From Thermoplasmata archaeon (GTDB taxonomy: Archaea; Thermoplasmatota; Thermoplasmata; Thermoplasmatales; Thermoplasmataceae), in the NCBI GenBank assembly GCA_021806345.1, contig JAJZXP010000187.1, forward strand, positions 1 to 30,008: a DNA stretch of 30,008 nt, written 5' to 3'. A program made the position numbers and the translations under genes. Below, in pieces: positions 15,101-23,643 of this stretch. Positions within the stretch are counted from its first letter, which is position 1. Each line of letters opens with the position of its first letter. Below the pieces are notes generated by a model that did not search any database, was not told the DNA's origin, and saw only the letters and a list, made by a program, of their open reading frames with translations.

Positions 15101-15676
15101 TCACTCGTTTACTACCCGCCTATAAATCTTATCAACCTTGTCCTTCAGTTCTTCCATGTCCCTTGTTATTTTTGGGATGTTGTCTGAGTATATCTTTTCT
15201 ATTTTCTCAAGGTTATCCACTTTTTTGAGGAGGTAGTCAACCCGTTCCCTCAAAGCATCTGTACTCAGCGTTGTGAAAGGCTGGTTGAAATTCTTTTGCC
15301 CGGTGGTCAAAGCCGGAATGTCTTCCTTCCTGTATTTGTCCATGATATTTTCATCCGCAATCTCGTAATCCCTCGCAGAAACATAATGTGAAAATATATA
15401 GTCGGAAAGCTTCACTCCTCTAGACATTGCTATGTGGCACTCTTCCTTTTCCATGGTTTTCTTGAGGCCATTGGAGTAGATTATGGAAATACTGGATGCA
15501 TTGCATTCAGGAAATTCAAAGCCCATGATTTTTTCCCTGACCCTGCCGCTTAATTCAGTGAATAGGCTGATGGGGATCTTGTTTCTAATCCCCAGGATGG
15601 ACATCTCTAAGTTTTTGAGTTCACGGTATCTCTTGGCAGAGGAGATTTCTTCCCTGAACAGGTTATGATCCATCAT
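15101..15676 (-). CDS. Hypothetical protein with C-terminal coiled coil
   Basis: A 191-residue protein not recognised from motifs. Residues 1-75 look like a small alpha/beta region (NKIPISLFTELSG, SSISIIYSNGL); residues 80-140 are mixed and charged; residues about 143-187 show heptad-like spacing of Leu/Ile/Val (ERVDYLLKKVDNLEKIEKIY, then MEELKDKVDKIYRRV), strongly suggesting a coiled coil. No signal peptide or membrane segment. Coiled-coil tails occur in polysaccharide-locus proteins that set chain length or scaffold transferases, but no catalytic domain is seen here. The ATG at 15676 is followed at once by a second ATG. It sits between the RmlA fragment and the UGM-like gene on the same strand, with a 141-bp gap to the latter. 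It could be a truncated remnant of a larger protein. Confidence 0.6.
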   Translation of the reverse strand: MMDHNLFREEISSAKRYRELKNLEMSILGIRNKIPISLFTELSGRVREKIMGFEFPECNASSISIIYSNGLKKTMEKEECHIAMSRGVKLSDYIFSHYVSARDYEIADENIMDKYRKEDIPALTTGQKNFNQPFTTLSTDALRERVDYLLKKVDNLEKIEKIYSDNIPKITRDMEELKDKVDKIYRRVVNE

Positions 15677-15817
15677 ATCTACAATATAGTGAATTATGAG
15701 AATAGTTTTTCCTTCACTTATTGTACATTTTTGCTGAAGATCTATTATTTTATTTATTTTTGAATTAGTAGCTATCTATTAGAACCTAAGACAAACCTGA
15801 CCTTTCATACCAATAGT

Positions 15818-17140
15818 TTAACCTAAGATCAAAGAAGAGTACTTCATCACTGCTTCATATACTTTATCTGTATTCCAATAATGCCAGGAGCCCCATCTTC
15901 CAACACTTACAATTTTTTCTGACATGAGGTATTCAAATATCGCTTCCCTAATTTTGTTGTGCCCCATAGTATATACTGGGTATCCATATTCATGTACCCA
16001 GACTTTGGAATGTATTATTGCAGTTCTATCCTCTATTACACCTAATTTCATCAGGCCTTCTATGGAATTTTCCAAAAATTTAGGAACTTCGATTTTCTCA
16101 TTTTGGGGAACTGTAATTTCCACTATCAGGTTTGACTTTCCTTCCGGAGATTGAGAAACAAGGTTGCTCATCCATGTATATCGATGGAATATTATATCTG
16201 TGCGAGGCACATAAAGGGTAATTCTATCTGGAGCTGGTTGATTAAGTGCAAAGCCTATTACGATAACTCTGTTGTAATCAAGCTTTTTGGCTGCAGCCTT
16301 AATTTCATTTTTTGCATCCGTGATGTTAATCAGTTCAGGTAGTGGTAAAGTACTCAAAATCCTATCATACCTGTACTCACCGTTTATGATCCAACCGCCC
16401 TCTTTATCCCTTTGAACCCTCTTCACTTCACAACCTGCTAGGATTTTTATCCCAAGCTGCTTGGCCTTCTCTAAAAGACTTTCATAGAGTGACTGGATCC
16501 CGCCTACCTTCGGATAGTAGAAATTAGCCTGCTCTTTGTAACCCACTGTAGGGATGCCAGAAACAGAAAACACAATATCACGTAATTCTGGAAGAGGGAG
16601 CCTTCCCGGCGTGAATACCCAACTTGCATCAAATTCTTTCAAGTTCCTTTTCCATATTTTATTGTTGTAAGGTTCCAGGTACCTTGAACCCATATTTTTT
16701 CCAAATATACCGTAAATCCAATCATAAAAAGTCTCTGGCATCCATTCACTATTATTCTTGAGATGGAAAAGATTCTCTATTATTTCCATTCCAATTTCAG
16801 CGCGTTCTTCGGGAGGGAGCATAAAGATCCCATTTTCGAATGGGTAGGGAATTATCATGTTTTCAAAATGGATAAAATTCTTTCTCTCCATCTGTTTCCA
16901 GTTTTCGCCCATAATTTTCAATATGGCATTCAATGTCTCCTTATCCTTACTAAATAAAATATGGGGTCCACCAGTATCATAAGTGAAACCCTCTATGGTT
17001 TGAGACCGCAAGAGACCACCAAGGTGGCCTTGCTCATTTTTCTCAAGTATTTCTATTTGGGCACTACTGGAATGTTTTTTGATTTCAATAGCTGACAGTA
17101 TACCTGCCCATCCGCCCCCTAAAATCCCGTACTTGACCAT
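15818..17140 (-). CDS. UDP-galactopyranose-mutase-like FAD-dependent oxidoreductase
   Basis: A flavoprotein of about 440 residues. The N-terminus has the FAD/NAD Rossmann motif YGILGGGWAGI and the acidic end of strand two (IEILEKN), then GHLGGLLRSQ and YDTGGPHILFSKD, the layout of UDP-galactopyranose mutases and related amine-oxidase-fold enzymes. YLEPYNNKIW and FYYPKVGGIQSLYESL are further family-like blocks, and the C-terminal FAD-contact segment is SVGRWGSWHYWNTDKVYEA. UGM interconverts UDP-galactopyranose and UDP-galactofuranose. The aromatic-rich C-terminal segment differs from the usual UGM form, so a related ring-contraction or protoporphyrinogen-oxidase-like function is possible. I start at the second ATG (17140) because a TAAATA hexamer lies exactly 24 nt upstream; the ATG at 17152 would fall between them. 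A perfect 9-bp inverted repeat lies just upstream of the promoter. Confidence 0.75.
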   Translation of the reverse strand: MVKYGILGGGWAGILSAIEIKKHSSSAQIEILEKNEQGHLGGLLRSQTIEGFTYDTGGPHILFSKDKETLNAILKIMGENWKQMERKNFIHFENMIIPYPFENGIFMLPPEERAEIGMEIIENLFHLKNNSEWMPETFYDWIYGIFGKNMGSRYLEPYNNKIWKRNLKEFDASWVFTPGRLPLPELRDIVFSVSGIPTVGYKEQANFYYPKVGGIQSLYESLLEKAKQLGIKILAGCEVKRVQRDKEGGWIINGEYRYDRILSTLPLPELINITDAKNEIKAAAKKLDYNRVIVIGFALNQPAPDRITLYVPRTDIIFHRYTWMSNLVSQSPEGKSNLIVEITVPQNEKIEVPKFLENSIEGLMKLGVIEDRTAIIHSKVWVHEYGYPVYTMGHNKIREAIFEYLMSEKIVSVGRWGSWHYWNTDKVYEAVMKYSSLILG

Positions 17141-17164
17141 CCAACTGTCCATTGATAAGAATTA

Positions 17165-17170
17165 TATTTA
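17165..17170 (-). promoter_or_regulatory. TATA-like box of the UGM-like gene (leaderless)
   Basis: TAAATA within GTTAAATATAAT on the minus strand, exactly 24 nt before the ATG at 17140. It decides between the two candidate ATGs of this gene. Confidence 0.5.
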
Positions 17171-17189
17171 ACTACCCCTTCAAAAGTGA

Positions 17190-17219
17190 TTAAACGAATC
17201 CTCCAAAAGCTTCGTTTAA
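17190..17219. repeat. Perfect 9-bp inverted repeat upstream of the UGM-like gene
   Basis: TTAAACGAA (17190-17198) and TTCGTTTAA (17211-17219) are exact reverse complements separated by 12 bp. The element lies about 20 bp upstream of the TATA-like box of the UGM-like gene and 119 bp past the stop of the GT2 at 17338. It could be a regulator-binding site or an RNA hairpin at the end of the GT2 transcript; no T-tract follows on the minus strand. Confidence 0.5.
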
Positions 17220-17337
17220 CCAAACAATACTACACAGGGTGACTTTATTTGGGATCTAATTTGTATTCTTTGTGAGTCCTATCAACTAGGTTCACAATGA
17301 TCGTCATAAAAAATTGTTTTATCCTACTTCACCAAAT

Positions 17338-18078
17338 TTAATGTTCATTGGATGGGTCAATTCTTATTTTATTTAATAATCGCTTTTTGACTTTTCTAAT
17401 TTCGCTTACTTCTGAAATATACTTGAGAACGAAGTTATTCCCGGTGCTAACAATTTTGCTTGTTCCCGCAGTTCTTTCGGAGAAGTTGTAATGAACATAC
17501 CCTATCTTGGCGTCGCGGTTTGCTATTATTAGGAATGGCAGTAGTTTATTACCTCTCATATTTTGGGTGACAGGGATTTCTAATGATTTCTTGAAACCTA
17601 TAAACCCAGATATTGGGTCAGAAATGCCGCGGCATTCCTTTACCATCACCTTTAACAATAGTTCAGCGCCTCTGGAAATAATACCTCTAATCTTGTCTCT
17701 GTCACCAATGAACTTCTTTCCCTTATACCGTGAACATATAACGATGTCATATCCGTTCACAAGCATTTCTGAGATGGAGGTTAGCTTTTCCGGAGGGTGC
17801 TGGAGGTCTCCGTCCATGATGGCTATGTTTTCAGAGGATGCATGTTCGATTCCGATAAGGTATGAGCCCATATGCCCCATTCTGCGCGCATTGAAGATGC
17901 CTGTGATCCTATCGTCTTTAATTTCAAGCTTTTCAATTATCTCTCGACTTCCGTCTGTGCTACCATCATCCACAAATATGAATTCAAGACCGTCAACAGG
18001 AAGTAAGAGTCTGTTCGCAAGGAGTGGAATGTTCTCTGATTCATTAAGAACCGGTATAATGACGCTTAATTGAGGCAA
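17338..18078 (-). CDS. Dolichyl-phosphate-sugar-synthase-like GT2 glycosyltransferase
   Basis: A GT2 enzyme of about 246 residues with the motif set of polyprenyl-phosphate mannose/glucose synthases. It has LSVIIPVLNESENIP, FIFVDDGSTDGSREI, the metal/donor block IMDGDLQHPPEKL, ICSRYKGKKF and the DPISGFIGFKK segment that positions the lipid acceptor. There is no C-terminal membrane domain, so this resembles the short soluble DPM1-like type. It would load a sugar from a nucleotide donor onto a polyprenyl phosphate, giving the substrate for external transferases such as the DUF2079 proteins encoded nearby. The frame is open to a TTG at 18102, but TTG 18078 (MPQLSVIIPVLNE) is preferred: it begins exactly at the catalytic domain and lies 24 nt from a TTTTAT hexamer. 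Confidence 0.85.
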   Translation of the reverse strand: MPQLSVIIPVLNESENIPLLANRLLLPVDGLEFIFVDDGSTDGSREIIEKLEIKDDRITGIFNARRMGHMGSYLIGIEHASSENIAIMDGDLQHPPEKLTSISEMLVNGYDIVICSRYKGKKFIGDRDKIRGIISRGAELLLKVMVKECRGISDPISGFIGFKKSLEIPVTQNMRGNKLLPFLIIANRDAKIGYVHYNFSERTAGTSKIVSTGNNFVLKYISEVSEIRKVKKRLLNKIRIDPSNEH

Positions 18079-18102
18079 CGTTTGGTAATAGTAACAGACC
18101 AA

Positions 18103-18519
18103 ATAAAAAAATGCTTTTTCGGTTCACCTTTTGGTAATATAGAAAATGGCTTTTAGCAAGGATACTCAGAACAATATTTCTGTGAATTTGAAACATTATT
18201 ATTTTATTTAGCCAAAATTTTGATTAATGGTTAATTTGCTTACAATTAAATAGAAAAAAACATTTTTCCAAGAACGTATTTTATCCCAACTTTGCATTTC
18301 GAGATGGGGTTTAAAAATCACATGCGAAAAAATATTTGACGAGTTTTATTTATCACAGCTTCATGGGGTTATACTGAAACTATAGACTGAGCAAATAAAG
18401 CCTCAGTTTTTTGATTTCCAGATTGAAAAATCTTCTGAACTTATTTCAGTTGGAATAGCAAATTTAATTCCACTGGTGCTCGCATTGTTGGTTGCCTGTA
18501 TCAATAAAGAAAAGACTAT
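18103..18519. other. Divergent intergenic region with promoters and a terminator-like hairpin
   Basis: About 417 bp, very A/T-rich, between the divergent GT2 and flippase genes. It contains TTTTAT at the GT2 side (18103-18108), a possible TATA at GGTTTAAAAATC near 18310, and a terminator-like hairpin at 18386-18412. I found no protein-coding remnant in it. Confidence 0.4.
18386..18412 (+). terminator. Terminator-like hairpin with T-tract
   Basis: ACTGAG (18386-18391) pairs with CTCAGT (18402-18407) across a 10-nt loop, and T continues to 18412 on the plus strand. No plus-strand gene lies upstream within the window, so it may end a non-coding transcript, be the relic of a lost gene, or be chance. 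Confidence 0.35.
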
Positions 18520-18546
18520 ATGTTAAGCCCTTATCCTTCAGGAAGA

Positions 18547-20076
18547 ATGGATAGCATTAGCTCCTCAGTTAGATCCACGGGCTTGGATGCTATTTTTCAG
18601 TATACCGGGACTGGGGTTCAGTTATTTTCAGGTAGCATATTCTATATTATTGTAACTCATCTTTTCACTCCTTCCGGAGTCGGGGCAATTGCGCTTTTCG
18701 TTGCCATTGTGAGTCTCTTTAATTCCATTTTCTCCTTTGGGCTAGGAACAGCCTCGCAGCATTTTATCTCGTATGACCTGGGTGTTGGAAACTTTGCTTC
18801 TGCCAGACGTACGGTCTATAAGATATTGAGCTATGGAACAACGTTGGCATTGGCGGGGTTTGTAACCCTTATCGCTCTCGCACCAGTGATATCAATTGTG
18901 TTCCTGCACTCATCCTCTTACACTTTTCTTGTCAGGTTACTTAGCATTGTGCTTTTTGGAAATGTAATGTTTGGAATATTAAATGGAACACTTCTCGGAA
19001 CTCAGAATTTCAGGTTGTCCGCATTGATTAACATAGTAATATGGACCGCATACTACTTTGGTACTATTCTTTTGGCTACTTATATAAGATCACTTGACAC
19101 CGTGGTAATCGGCTGGGCATTCGGCATTTTTGTTGGTGTAGCAATTGAGTTTATTGCCGTTATCAGGTCAATTGGTAAAATGCACGGTGCAGGCCATTCT
19201 GTGTCCACCCCTTACATCTTTGCATACTCCTTCCCAATCTTGTTGTCCGGGCTTATATCATTTGGTGCTTCCTCTGCTGACAGGTTCATAGTTTCAGGAA
19301 TGTTGAATCTCTCTTACCTTGGGATATACAATTTCGCGTTGCTGATTTCCAATTCCATTGGCTTCATAGCGATTCCATTCACAAATATTCTCATGCCAAA
19401 ATTTTCGGAACTCTATGGGAAGGGTATGAAACAACAGATCGCCCCACTAGTTAGGGTCTCAACAACTCTTCTTTCAACGATATATATACCGGCTGCAATA
19501 GGGATTGCTGCGTTATCTCCTATAATACTTCATCTCCTTGCAGGAGTTCAATATGAATCAAGTTCATCTGCCCTTAGAATAATAATGTTCTCTACGGCCT
19601 TATTCGTATCGCAAAATATCATGGCTCAGGCAATAGCTTCAATCAGACTCACAAGAATATTCCTATATTCGAGTATTCTTTCTTTTAGTTCGAATATCGT
19701 TCTATCATTTCTTCTTATTCCAAGGTATGGTTTAGTTGGAGCTGCACTTGGTTACTCCTCTGTTTTTGCAACAGTTTTTTTGATTCTATGGCATTTTGCC
19801 AGAGTTAATGGTGTGGGAGCTCTCAACATAAAGGGACTGGCAAAAGCGTGGATATCAGCGGTCATAATGTTTTTTGTACTGATAATTCTGGAGCACATGC
19901 TTGGTGTTGGTATTCACCTTCTTCCGATTTATATTGGACTTGGATTTTTGGTTTACTTCGGACTCGCAAAGTTTTTCAAAGTTTTTAGCGCTGATGAAAG
20001 AGATTTGGTTTTGGCCCTATTCCCCCCTAATTTTGTGCGCATTAGACAAATAATTTCTATTCTAATCTTACACTAG
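18547..20076 (+). CDS. Wzx/RfbX-type polysaccharide flippase (MOP superfamily)
   Basis: An integral membrane protein of about 509 residues with roughly 14 hydrophobic segments across its whole length. It begins with DAIFQYTGTGVQLFSGSIFYIIV, a typical first helix of polysaccharide biosynthesis (RfbX/Wzx-like) flippases; later landmarks are GLGTASQHFISY, SFPILLSGLISFGASSADRFIVSG and RYGLVGAALGYSSVFATV. Such proteins move lipid-linked oligosaccharide across the cytoplasmic membrane, placing it between the cytoplasmic glycosyltransferases and any outer-face transferase. The longest frame starts at ATG 18520, but that ATG falls inside a TATATG element (18517-18522) that is exactly 24 nt from ATG 18547, so I prefer 18547. 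It stands alone on the plus strand, with a convergent DUF2079 gene downstream. Confidence 0.9.
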   Translation: MDSISSSVRSTGLDAIFQYTGTGVQLFSGSIFYIIVTHLFTPSGVGAIALFVAIVSLFNSIFSFGLGTASQHFISYDLGVGNFASARRTVYKILSYGTTLALAGFVTLIALAPVISIVFLHSSSYTFLVRLLSIVLFGNVMFGILNGTLLGTQNFRLSALINIVIWTAYYFGTILLATYIRSLDTVVIGWAFGIFVGVAIEFIAVIRSIGKMHGAGHSVSTPYIFAYSFPILLSGLISFGASSADRFIVSGMLNLSYLGIYNFALLISNSIGFIAIPFTNILMPKFSELYGKGMKQQIAPLVRVSTTLLSTIYIPAAIGIAALSPIILHLLAGVQYESSSSALRIIMFSTALFVSQNIMAQAIASIRLTRIFLYSSILSFSSNIVLSFLLIPRYGLVGAALGYSSVFATVFLILWHFARVNGVGALNIKGLAKAWISAVIMFFVLIILEHMLGVGIHLLPIYIGLGFLVYFGLAKFFKVFSADERDLVLALFPPNFVRIRQIISILILH

Positions 20077-20257
20077 CAAATTCCCGTTAGTCTAAAACAT
20101 ACGTAATTGAATATTTTACATATTCCTTTAGATTCAAGAGATGGGCAGTTGAATATTTTTAAATAACCGTGTTAGTAAAAAGAAGATTGGAATATTTATA
20201 TTTATTCGATTTTAGTTATTCGAATTGTTATCTGATGAAGAAATAAATGGAGTTACG

Positions 20258-22447
20258 CTATCCATTATATGTAAGTAAAATGAAATTGAGGGTTACTGTT
20301 GCGTTCAGCGTATCTTTATTAAATAATTCAAAGCCTCTGATCTCTTGATTTGGATACAATTTGTTTACATTTACCTGATAAGATAGATTTATCCATCTAT
20401 TCTGCTGGAGTTTACTGCCATTTACGATGGAAGAGAAAAGTGTAATTCTGTCAAAAGCAACCCAGTTTAGTGACAAGTAGCTCGATGAATTTTCCACACT
20501 CATATGGGAATTTGAAAAAGAAACATTTAATGTAAGAGTATAATTACCTGGAAGAAAAGTTTCGTAGGGCCCATACCATAGATTCACTTCTGAAAGATTG
20601 TAATCAGCTCCATTGCTTTCTATTACTTCCCCATACTTGCTATTTGAAACGGGTACTCTTACACCACCAACCCCTACTTTTAGGCTCTGAGGTGAAATAT
20701 ACTGATTTTCTGGAAATGATACTCTACCGAATGATATTGGGCTGTGTGAGTAATTTAGTTCAAAAAGGTAAATTGTTCCAGGATATCCAAATTCGGAGTA
20801 AATGTATGCTACCAACCCATAAAGGCTCGAGTTAAAGATCGCAGTTTCAAGGAAGCCGGGAATTAATGGGAACTGGCTTGAGTCAACTAAAACATATTTG
20901 GGTAGATTGTTTGAATTAAACGGAAAGTAGGGTACAATATGCTTGTACAGATTCGGGGAAAACCAGGTAAGCGAGTAAGCATTCACGTCATTTGCCACGA
21001 AATTGAATAAATTGTCAGAAGCAAGTATAGTGGCGTTCTGTGGGACTAAGGCTGCCATTGACTGCATGTAGTTATACGCTGGGTTTTCCGAATAAGAAAC
21101 TTCATACCCCGGTGAAGAAGAGGCCCCGAAATTATTTGGGTTCAATGGACCAATTATTATATTTAAGACAATTAGGACTATGAGAAGAACTAAAATTATT
21201 CTACCCACATGCCTCTTCTTTCCATTTTTGAATTTTGAACTACGGATTCCATTGAATTTATAAGTTGAAAGTTTTCCTATGAGTAATGTCAAGCAAAACA
21301 GACTCGAGACAAGCAAAATTAGTACAATATCATACGGATAATAAAGTGCTATAATATTTCTGGAGAAATAAAAAGCAAATGAGAGTGTAACAAGAGCCAG
21401 AATTAGTAAACCTATAAAATACGTGATACTCTTGAAGTAAGGTTCTCTACATTCAAGTTTCGAGAGACCAAAAACTGTCCCAAGTAAGATTGGAGAGATC
21501 GCTATATATGAGTATTGAAAACCAAAAGATGAGGCATATCCATTTCCGAGGAAAATTGTAAAGAACAGCCATGGGAGGCTAATAATGAAATGTTTTGGGT
21601 ATATCAATGCTAAGAAACCAAAGGAAGCATAGAGCATGAACCAGTATATCCCAACATTTCCTATCGAAGATCCTATCTTGAAGAAAAAGAGGCTAGTCAC
21701 TGACGCTGCCACATTTGAGGTACTTGCGGACGTCCCCAAAGACCCTGGAATTATAACATATTGAACTGTTCTGACTATAAGATAAGCGAACACCGAGAGA
21801 AGGAAGAAACCAAGAAGGATGCGATAGTCCTTTTCCTTAAACATCTTGGGAACATTAAAAAATGCCTTTCCATATTTATCATATATAAAATATAGCAAAA
21901 TTCCCATGCTTAGAAATGGAAAAACTTCAATTGTTGATATGCCTATAATAAATGGTACCAGGGCCAGTAAATATTTTCTATTTTGAAGTAGGTAGAACAT
22001 CCAGAGCGTTTCCAATGGAATGAATGCCTCCCAATGGAAATCCCAGAAGGTTGCCGATAGTATAAGAAAATTGGTTAGATAAAGAATTGATAAAATTACT
22101 ATGGTAATTTTCGTGAGTACTGGCCTTGATATTAGATATAATGGTATTATGGAGGCGCCCAAAACAATAGATTGCAAGAGAAAGAAGAACACAGGAGAAG
22201 GAAAATAAAAGTATAATTTGGAGAAAAGCAAGGCGATATATGTACTATGTACTTCTAAGTAGGAGTGCACACCAAAAAAAGTGTAGTCGGCGGTTTCATA
22301 AAGTATAAACCCATGATTTGTTGACCACAATGCTTGCATTGGAATGCCTAAGTCCCAATTGAGTGTGAGAAAACTCGCGAAACGCAAATAAGACAGTACA
22401 ACTGTCCCGAGAATGAAGACGGACACAATAATTGCGAGCGAGTACAT
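20258..22447 (-). CDS. DUF2079 multi-pass membrane protein (GT-C-like)
   Basis: A 729-residue membrane protein. Residues about 1-440 hold ten or more hydrophobic helices with the conserved loops NWDLGIPMQALWS (30-42), FGVHSYLEVHST and FWDFHWEAFIPLE, which mark DUF2079. Residues about 450-729 are an extracellular, Asn/Ser-rich beta-type domain with many N-x-S/T sequons. DUF2079 proteins have the topology of GT-C transferases, with an acidic residue in the first outer loop (Asp32 here), and are thought to use lipid-linked sugars, though to my knowledge no activity is firmly established. The ATG at 22447 is the first in frame. A second member of the same family begins at 29063. The gene lies between the flippase (convergent) and a GT4 gene, fitting a late outer-face step in glycan assembly. 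Confidence 0.85.
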   Translation of the reverse strand: MYSLAIIVSVFILGTVVLSYLRFASFLTLNWDLGIPMQALWSTNHGFILYETADYTFFGVHSYLEVHSTYIALLFSKLYFYFPSPVFFFLLQSIVLGASIIPLYLISRPVLTKITIVILSILYLTNFLILSATFWDFHWEAFIPLETLWMFYLLQNRKYLLALVPFIIGISTIEVFPFLSMGILLYFIYDKYGKAFFNVPKMFKEKDYRILLGFFLLSVFAYLIVRTVQYVIIPGSLGTSASTSNVAASVTSLFFFKIGSSIGNVGIYWFMLYASFGFLALIYPKHFIISLPWLFFTIFLGNGYASSFGFQYSYIAISPILLGTVFGLSKLECREPYFKSITYFIGLLILALVTLSFAFYFSRNIIALYYPYDIVLILLVSSLFCLTLLIGKLSTYKFNGIRSSKFKNGKKRHVGRIILVLLIVLIVLNIIIGPLNPNNFGASSSPGYEVSYSENPAYNYMQSMAALVPQNATILASDNLFNFVANDVNAYSLTWFSPNLYKHIVPYFPFNSNNLPKYVLVDSSQFPLIPGFLETAIFNSSLYGLVAYIYSEFGYPGTIYLFELNYSHSPISFGRVSFPENQYISPQSLKVGVGGVRVPVSNSKYGEVIESNGADYNLSEVNLWYGPYETFLPGNYTLTLNVSFSNSHMSVENSSSYLSLNWVAFDRITLFSSIVNGSKLQQNRWINLSYQVNVNKLYPNQEIRGFELFNKDTLNATVTLNFILLTYNG

Positions 22448-22545
22448 TATGCCATAATTTTGCCATTTCTCGTGCTTTGTCTTTCCATCACGTGCCAGTT
22501 AAGTCCCTCCCTTCTACTGGGTTATGATTTCGTGATCTAATCAAA

Positions 22546-23643
22546 TCAATTTACCTTCCCAAAAATGTTTTCAACTCTTTTCTCAAATACATCTAATGAG
22601 AACAAGTCAAACTGCCTAAGGGAGCGATTGGCGTATTCCTCATAATGCCTGGAATCAAAAAAACTAACTATTTCTCCAACCCAGTGATCGATTTCCTTCG
22701 GCAATAGGAGTTTTCCACTATTCATTAAAATCTCGTCAAATGGTCGTATAGAACTAGCAATAATTGGAATTCCATTTGCCATAGACTCAACAAGTGGTAT
22801 TCCAAAACCCTCATAAGTTGATGGGTTAATAAAAATATCTGCCTTGTCATATACTTTGGATATGTCATCCACTTGACTTGTAACGCCAACATTTCTTAAA
22901 GAAAGTTTATTGATAAGTTTAAGATTTGAAGCACTCAATCTAGACACGATATGGAAATTGACGGCAAGTTCCCTCTTCTGTGCATACTCTGCGATTTTTA
23001 ATAAAAACTCTATGTTTTTATACGGCCTATCTTGAGCTATATAAAGCGCATTGAGCTCTCTTTGTTCCTCAATCCTTTTCAACGACTTTTGAATGTGTGG
23101 TTTATTTTTTCTAATGCTAGTTGTTTCATGGATAACTTGTACTTTATCTTCATCGAAATTGAAATTTAAAAGATCTTCTTTGACCATTCGAGATGGTACA
23201 AGTACCAGATCAAAGTTCTTAATCACAGGCAAAACATGTTTAAACATAAGCCTGGATGAAAGACTATCTCCATATTTGGTAAGTGGTCTTATATCATGAA
23301 CGTGAACAGTACGAAATTTGGCGCCTTTTTGAACACCAGCTAATGTCGGGTCAGCTATGAAGGAAATCTCCATACTCAAATCCCTCATTTTTCTCGGGAA
23401 AGTAAAAAGTCTATTCACACCCATCGCCAAAAACTTTCCAGGGATGTTTGTTCCGTAAGTAATGTTCTCTGAAATATAATTTTCAGGTCTATCTGCCTGG
23501 TCAACCAGTTGTCTCCAATTCGTTTTAAACCCCAACTTTTGAAAGGCTTTTTTATATTCTACCGTAATCTTAGTGACGCCATCGAATTTTTTTCCTGCGT
23601 TAATAAATGTAACCTCTCTAAGATTTAAGTCAAATGCCTTCAA
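22546..23643 (-). CDS. GT4-type glycosyltransferase
   Basis: A 365-residue GT-B enzyme. The N-terminal domain has FDGVTKITVEY (a GT4-like acceptor loop) and TVHVHDIRPL; the C-terminal domain has ALYIAQDRPYKNIEFLL, ADIFINPSTYEGFGIPLVES with the E-x7-E donor motif, and NGIPIIASSIRPFDE. No membrane segment. The start is TTG at 23643, overlapping the 3' end of the upstream GT4 by 14 bp, so the genes are co-transcribed and probably coupled. TTG is the first start in the frame and fits the family's N-terminus; a later start would remove the acceptor loop. Donor and acceptor unknown. Confidence 0.88.
   Translation of the reverse strand: MKAFDLNLREVTFINAGKKFDGVTKITVEYKKAFQKLGFKTNWRQLVDQADRPENYISENITYGTNIPGKFLAMGVNRLFTFPRKMRDLSMEISFIADPTLAGVQKGAKFRTVHVHDIRPLTKYGDSLSSRLMFKHVLPVIKNFDLVLVPSRMVKEDLLNFNFDEDKVQVIHETTSIRKNKPHIQKSLKRIEEQRELNALYIAQDRPYKNIEFLLKIAEYAQKRELAVNFHIVSRLSASNLKLINKLSLRNVGVTSQVDDISKVYDKADIFINPSTYEGFGIPLVESMANGIPIIASSIRPFDEILMNSGKLLLPKEIDHWVGEIVSFFDSRHYEEYANRSLRQFDLFSLDVFEKRVENIFGKVN

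Noticed and set aside
14963..15187. Plus-strand 74-codon frame with several Cys
   Set aside because: It is the antisense of the RmlA fragment and then runs into the coding region of the opposite-strand gene at 15101.
17507..18073. Plus-strand 188-codon frame
   Set aside because: Antisense to the dolichyl-phosphate-sugar-synthase-like GT2, which has full motif support.
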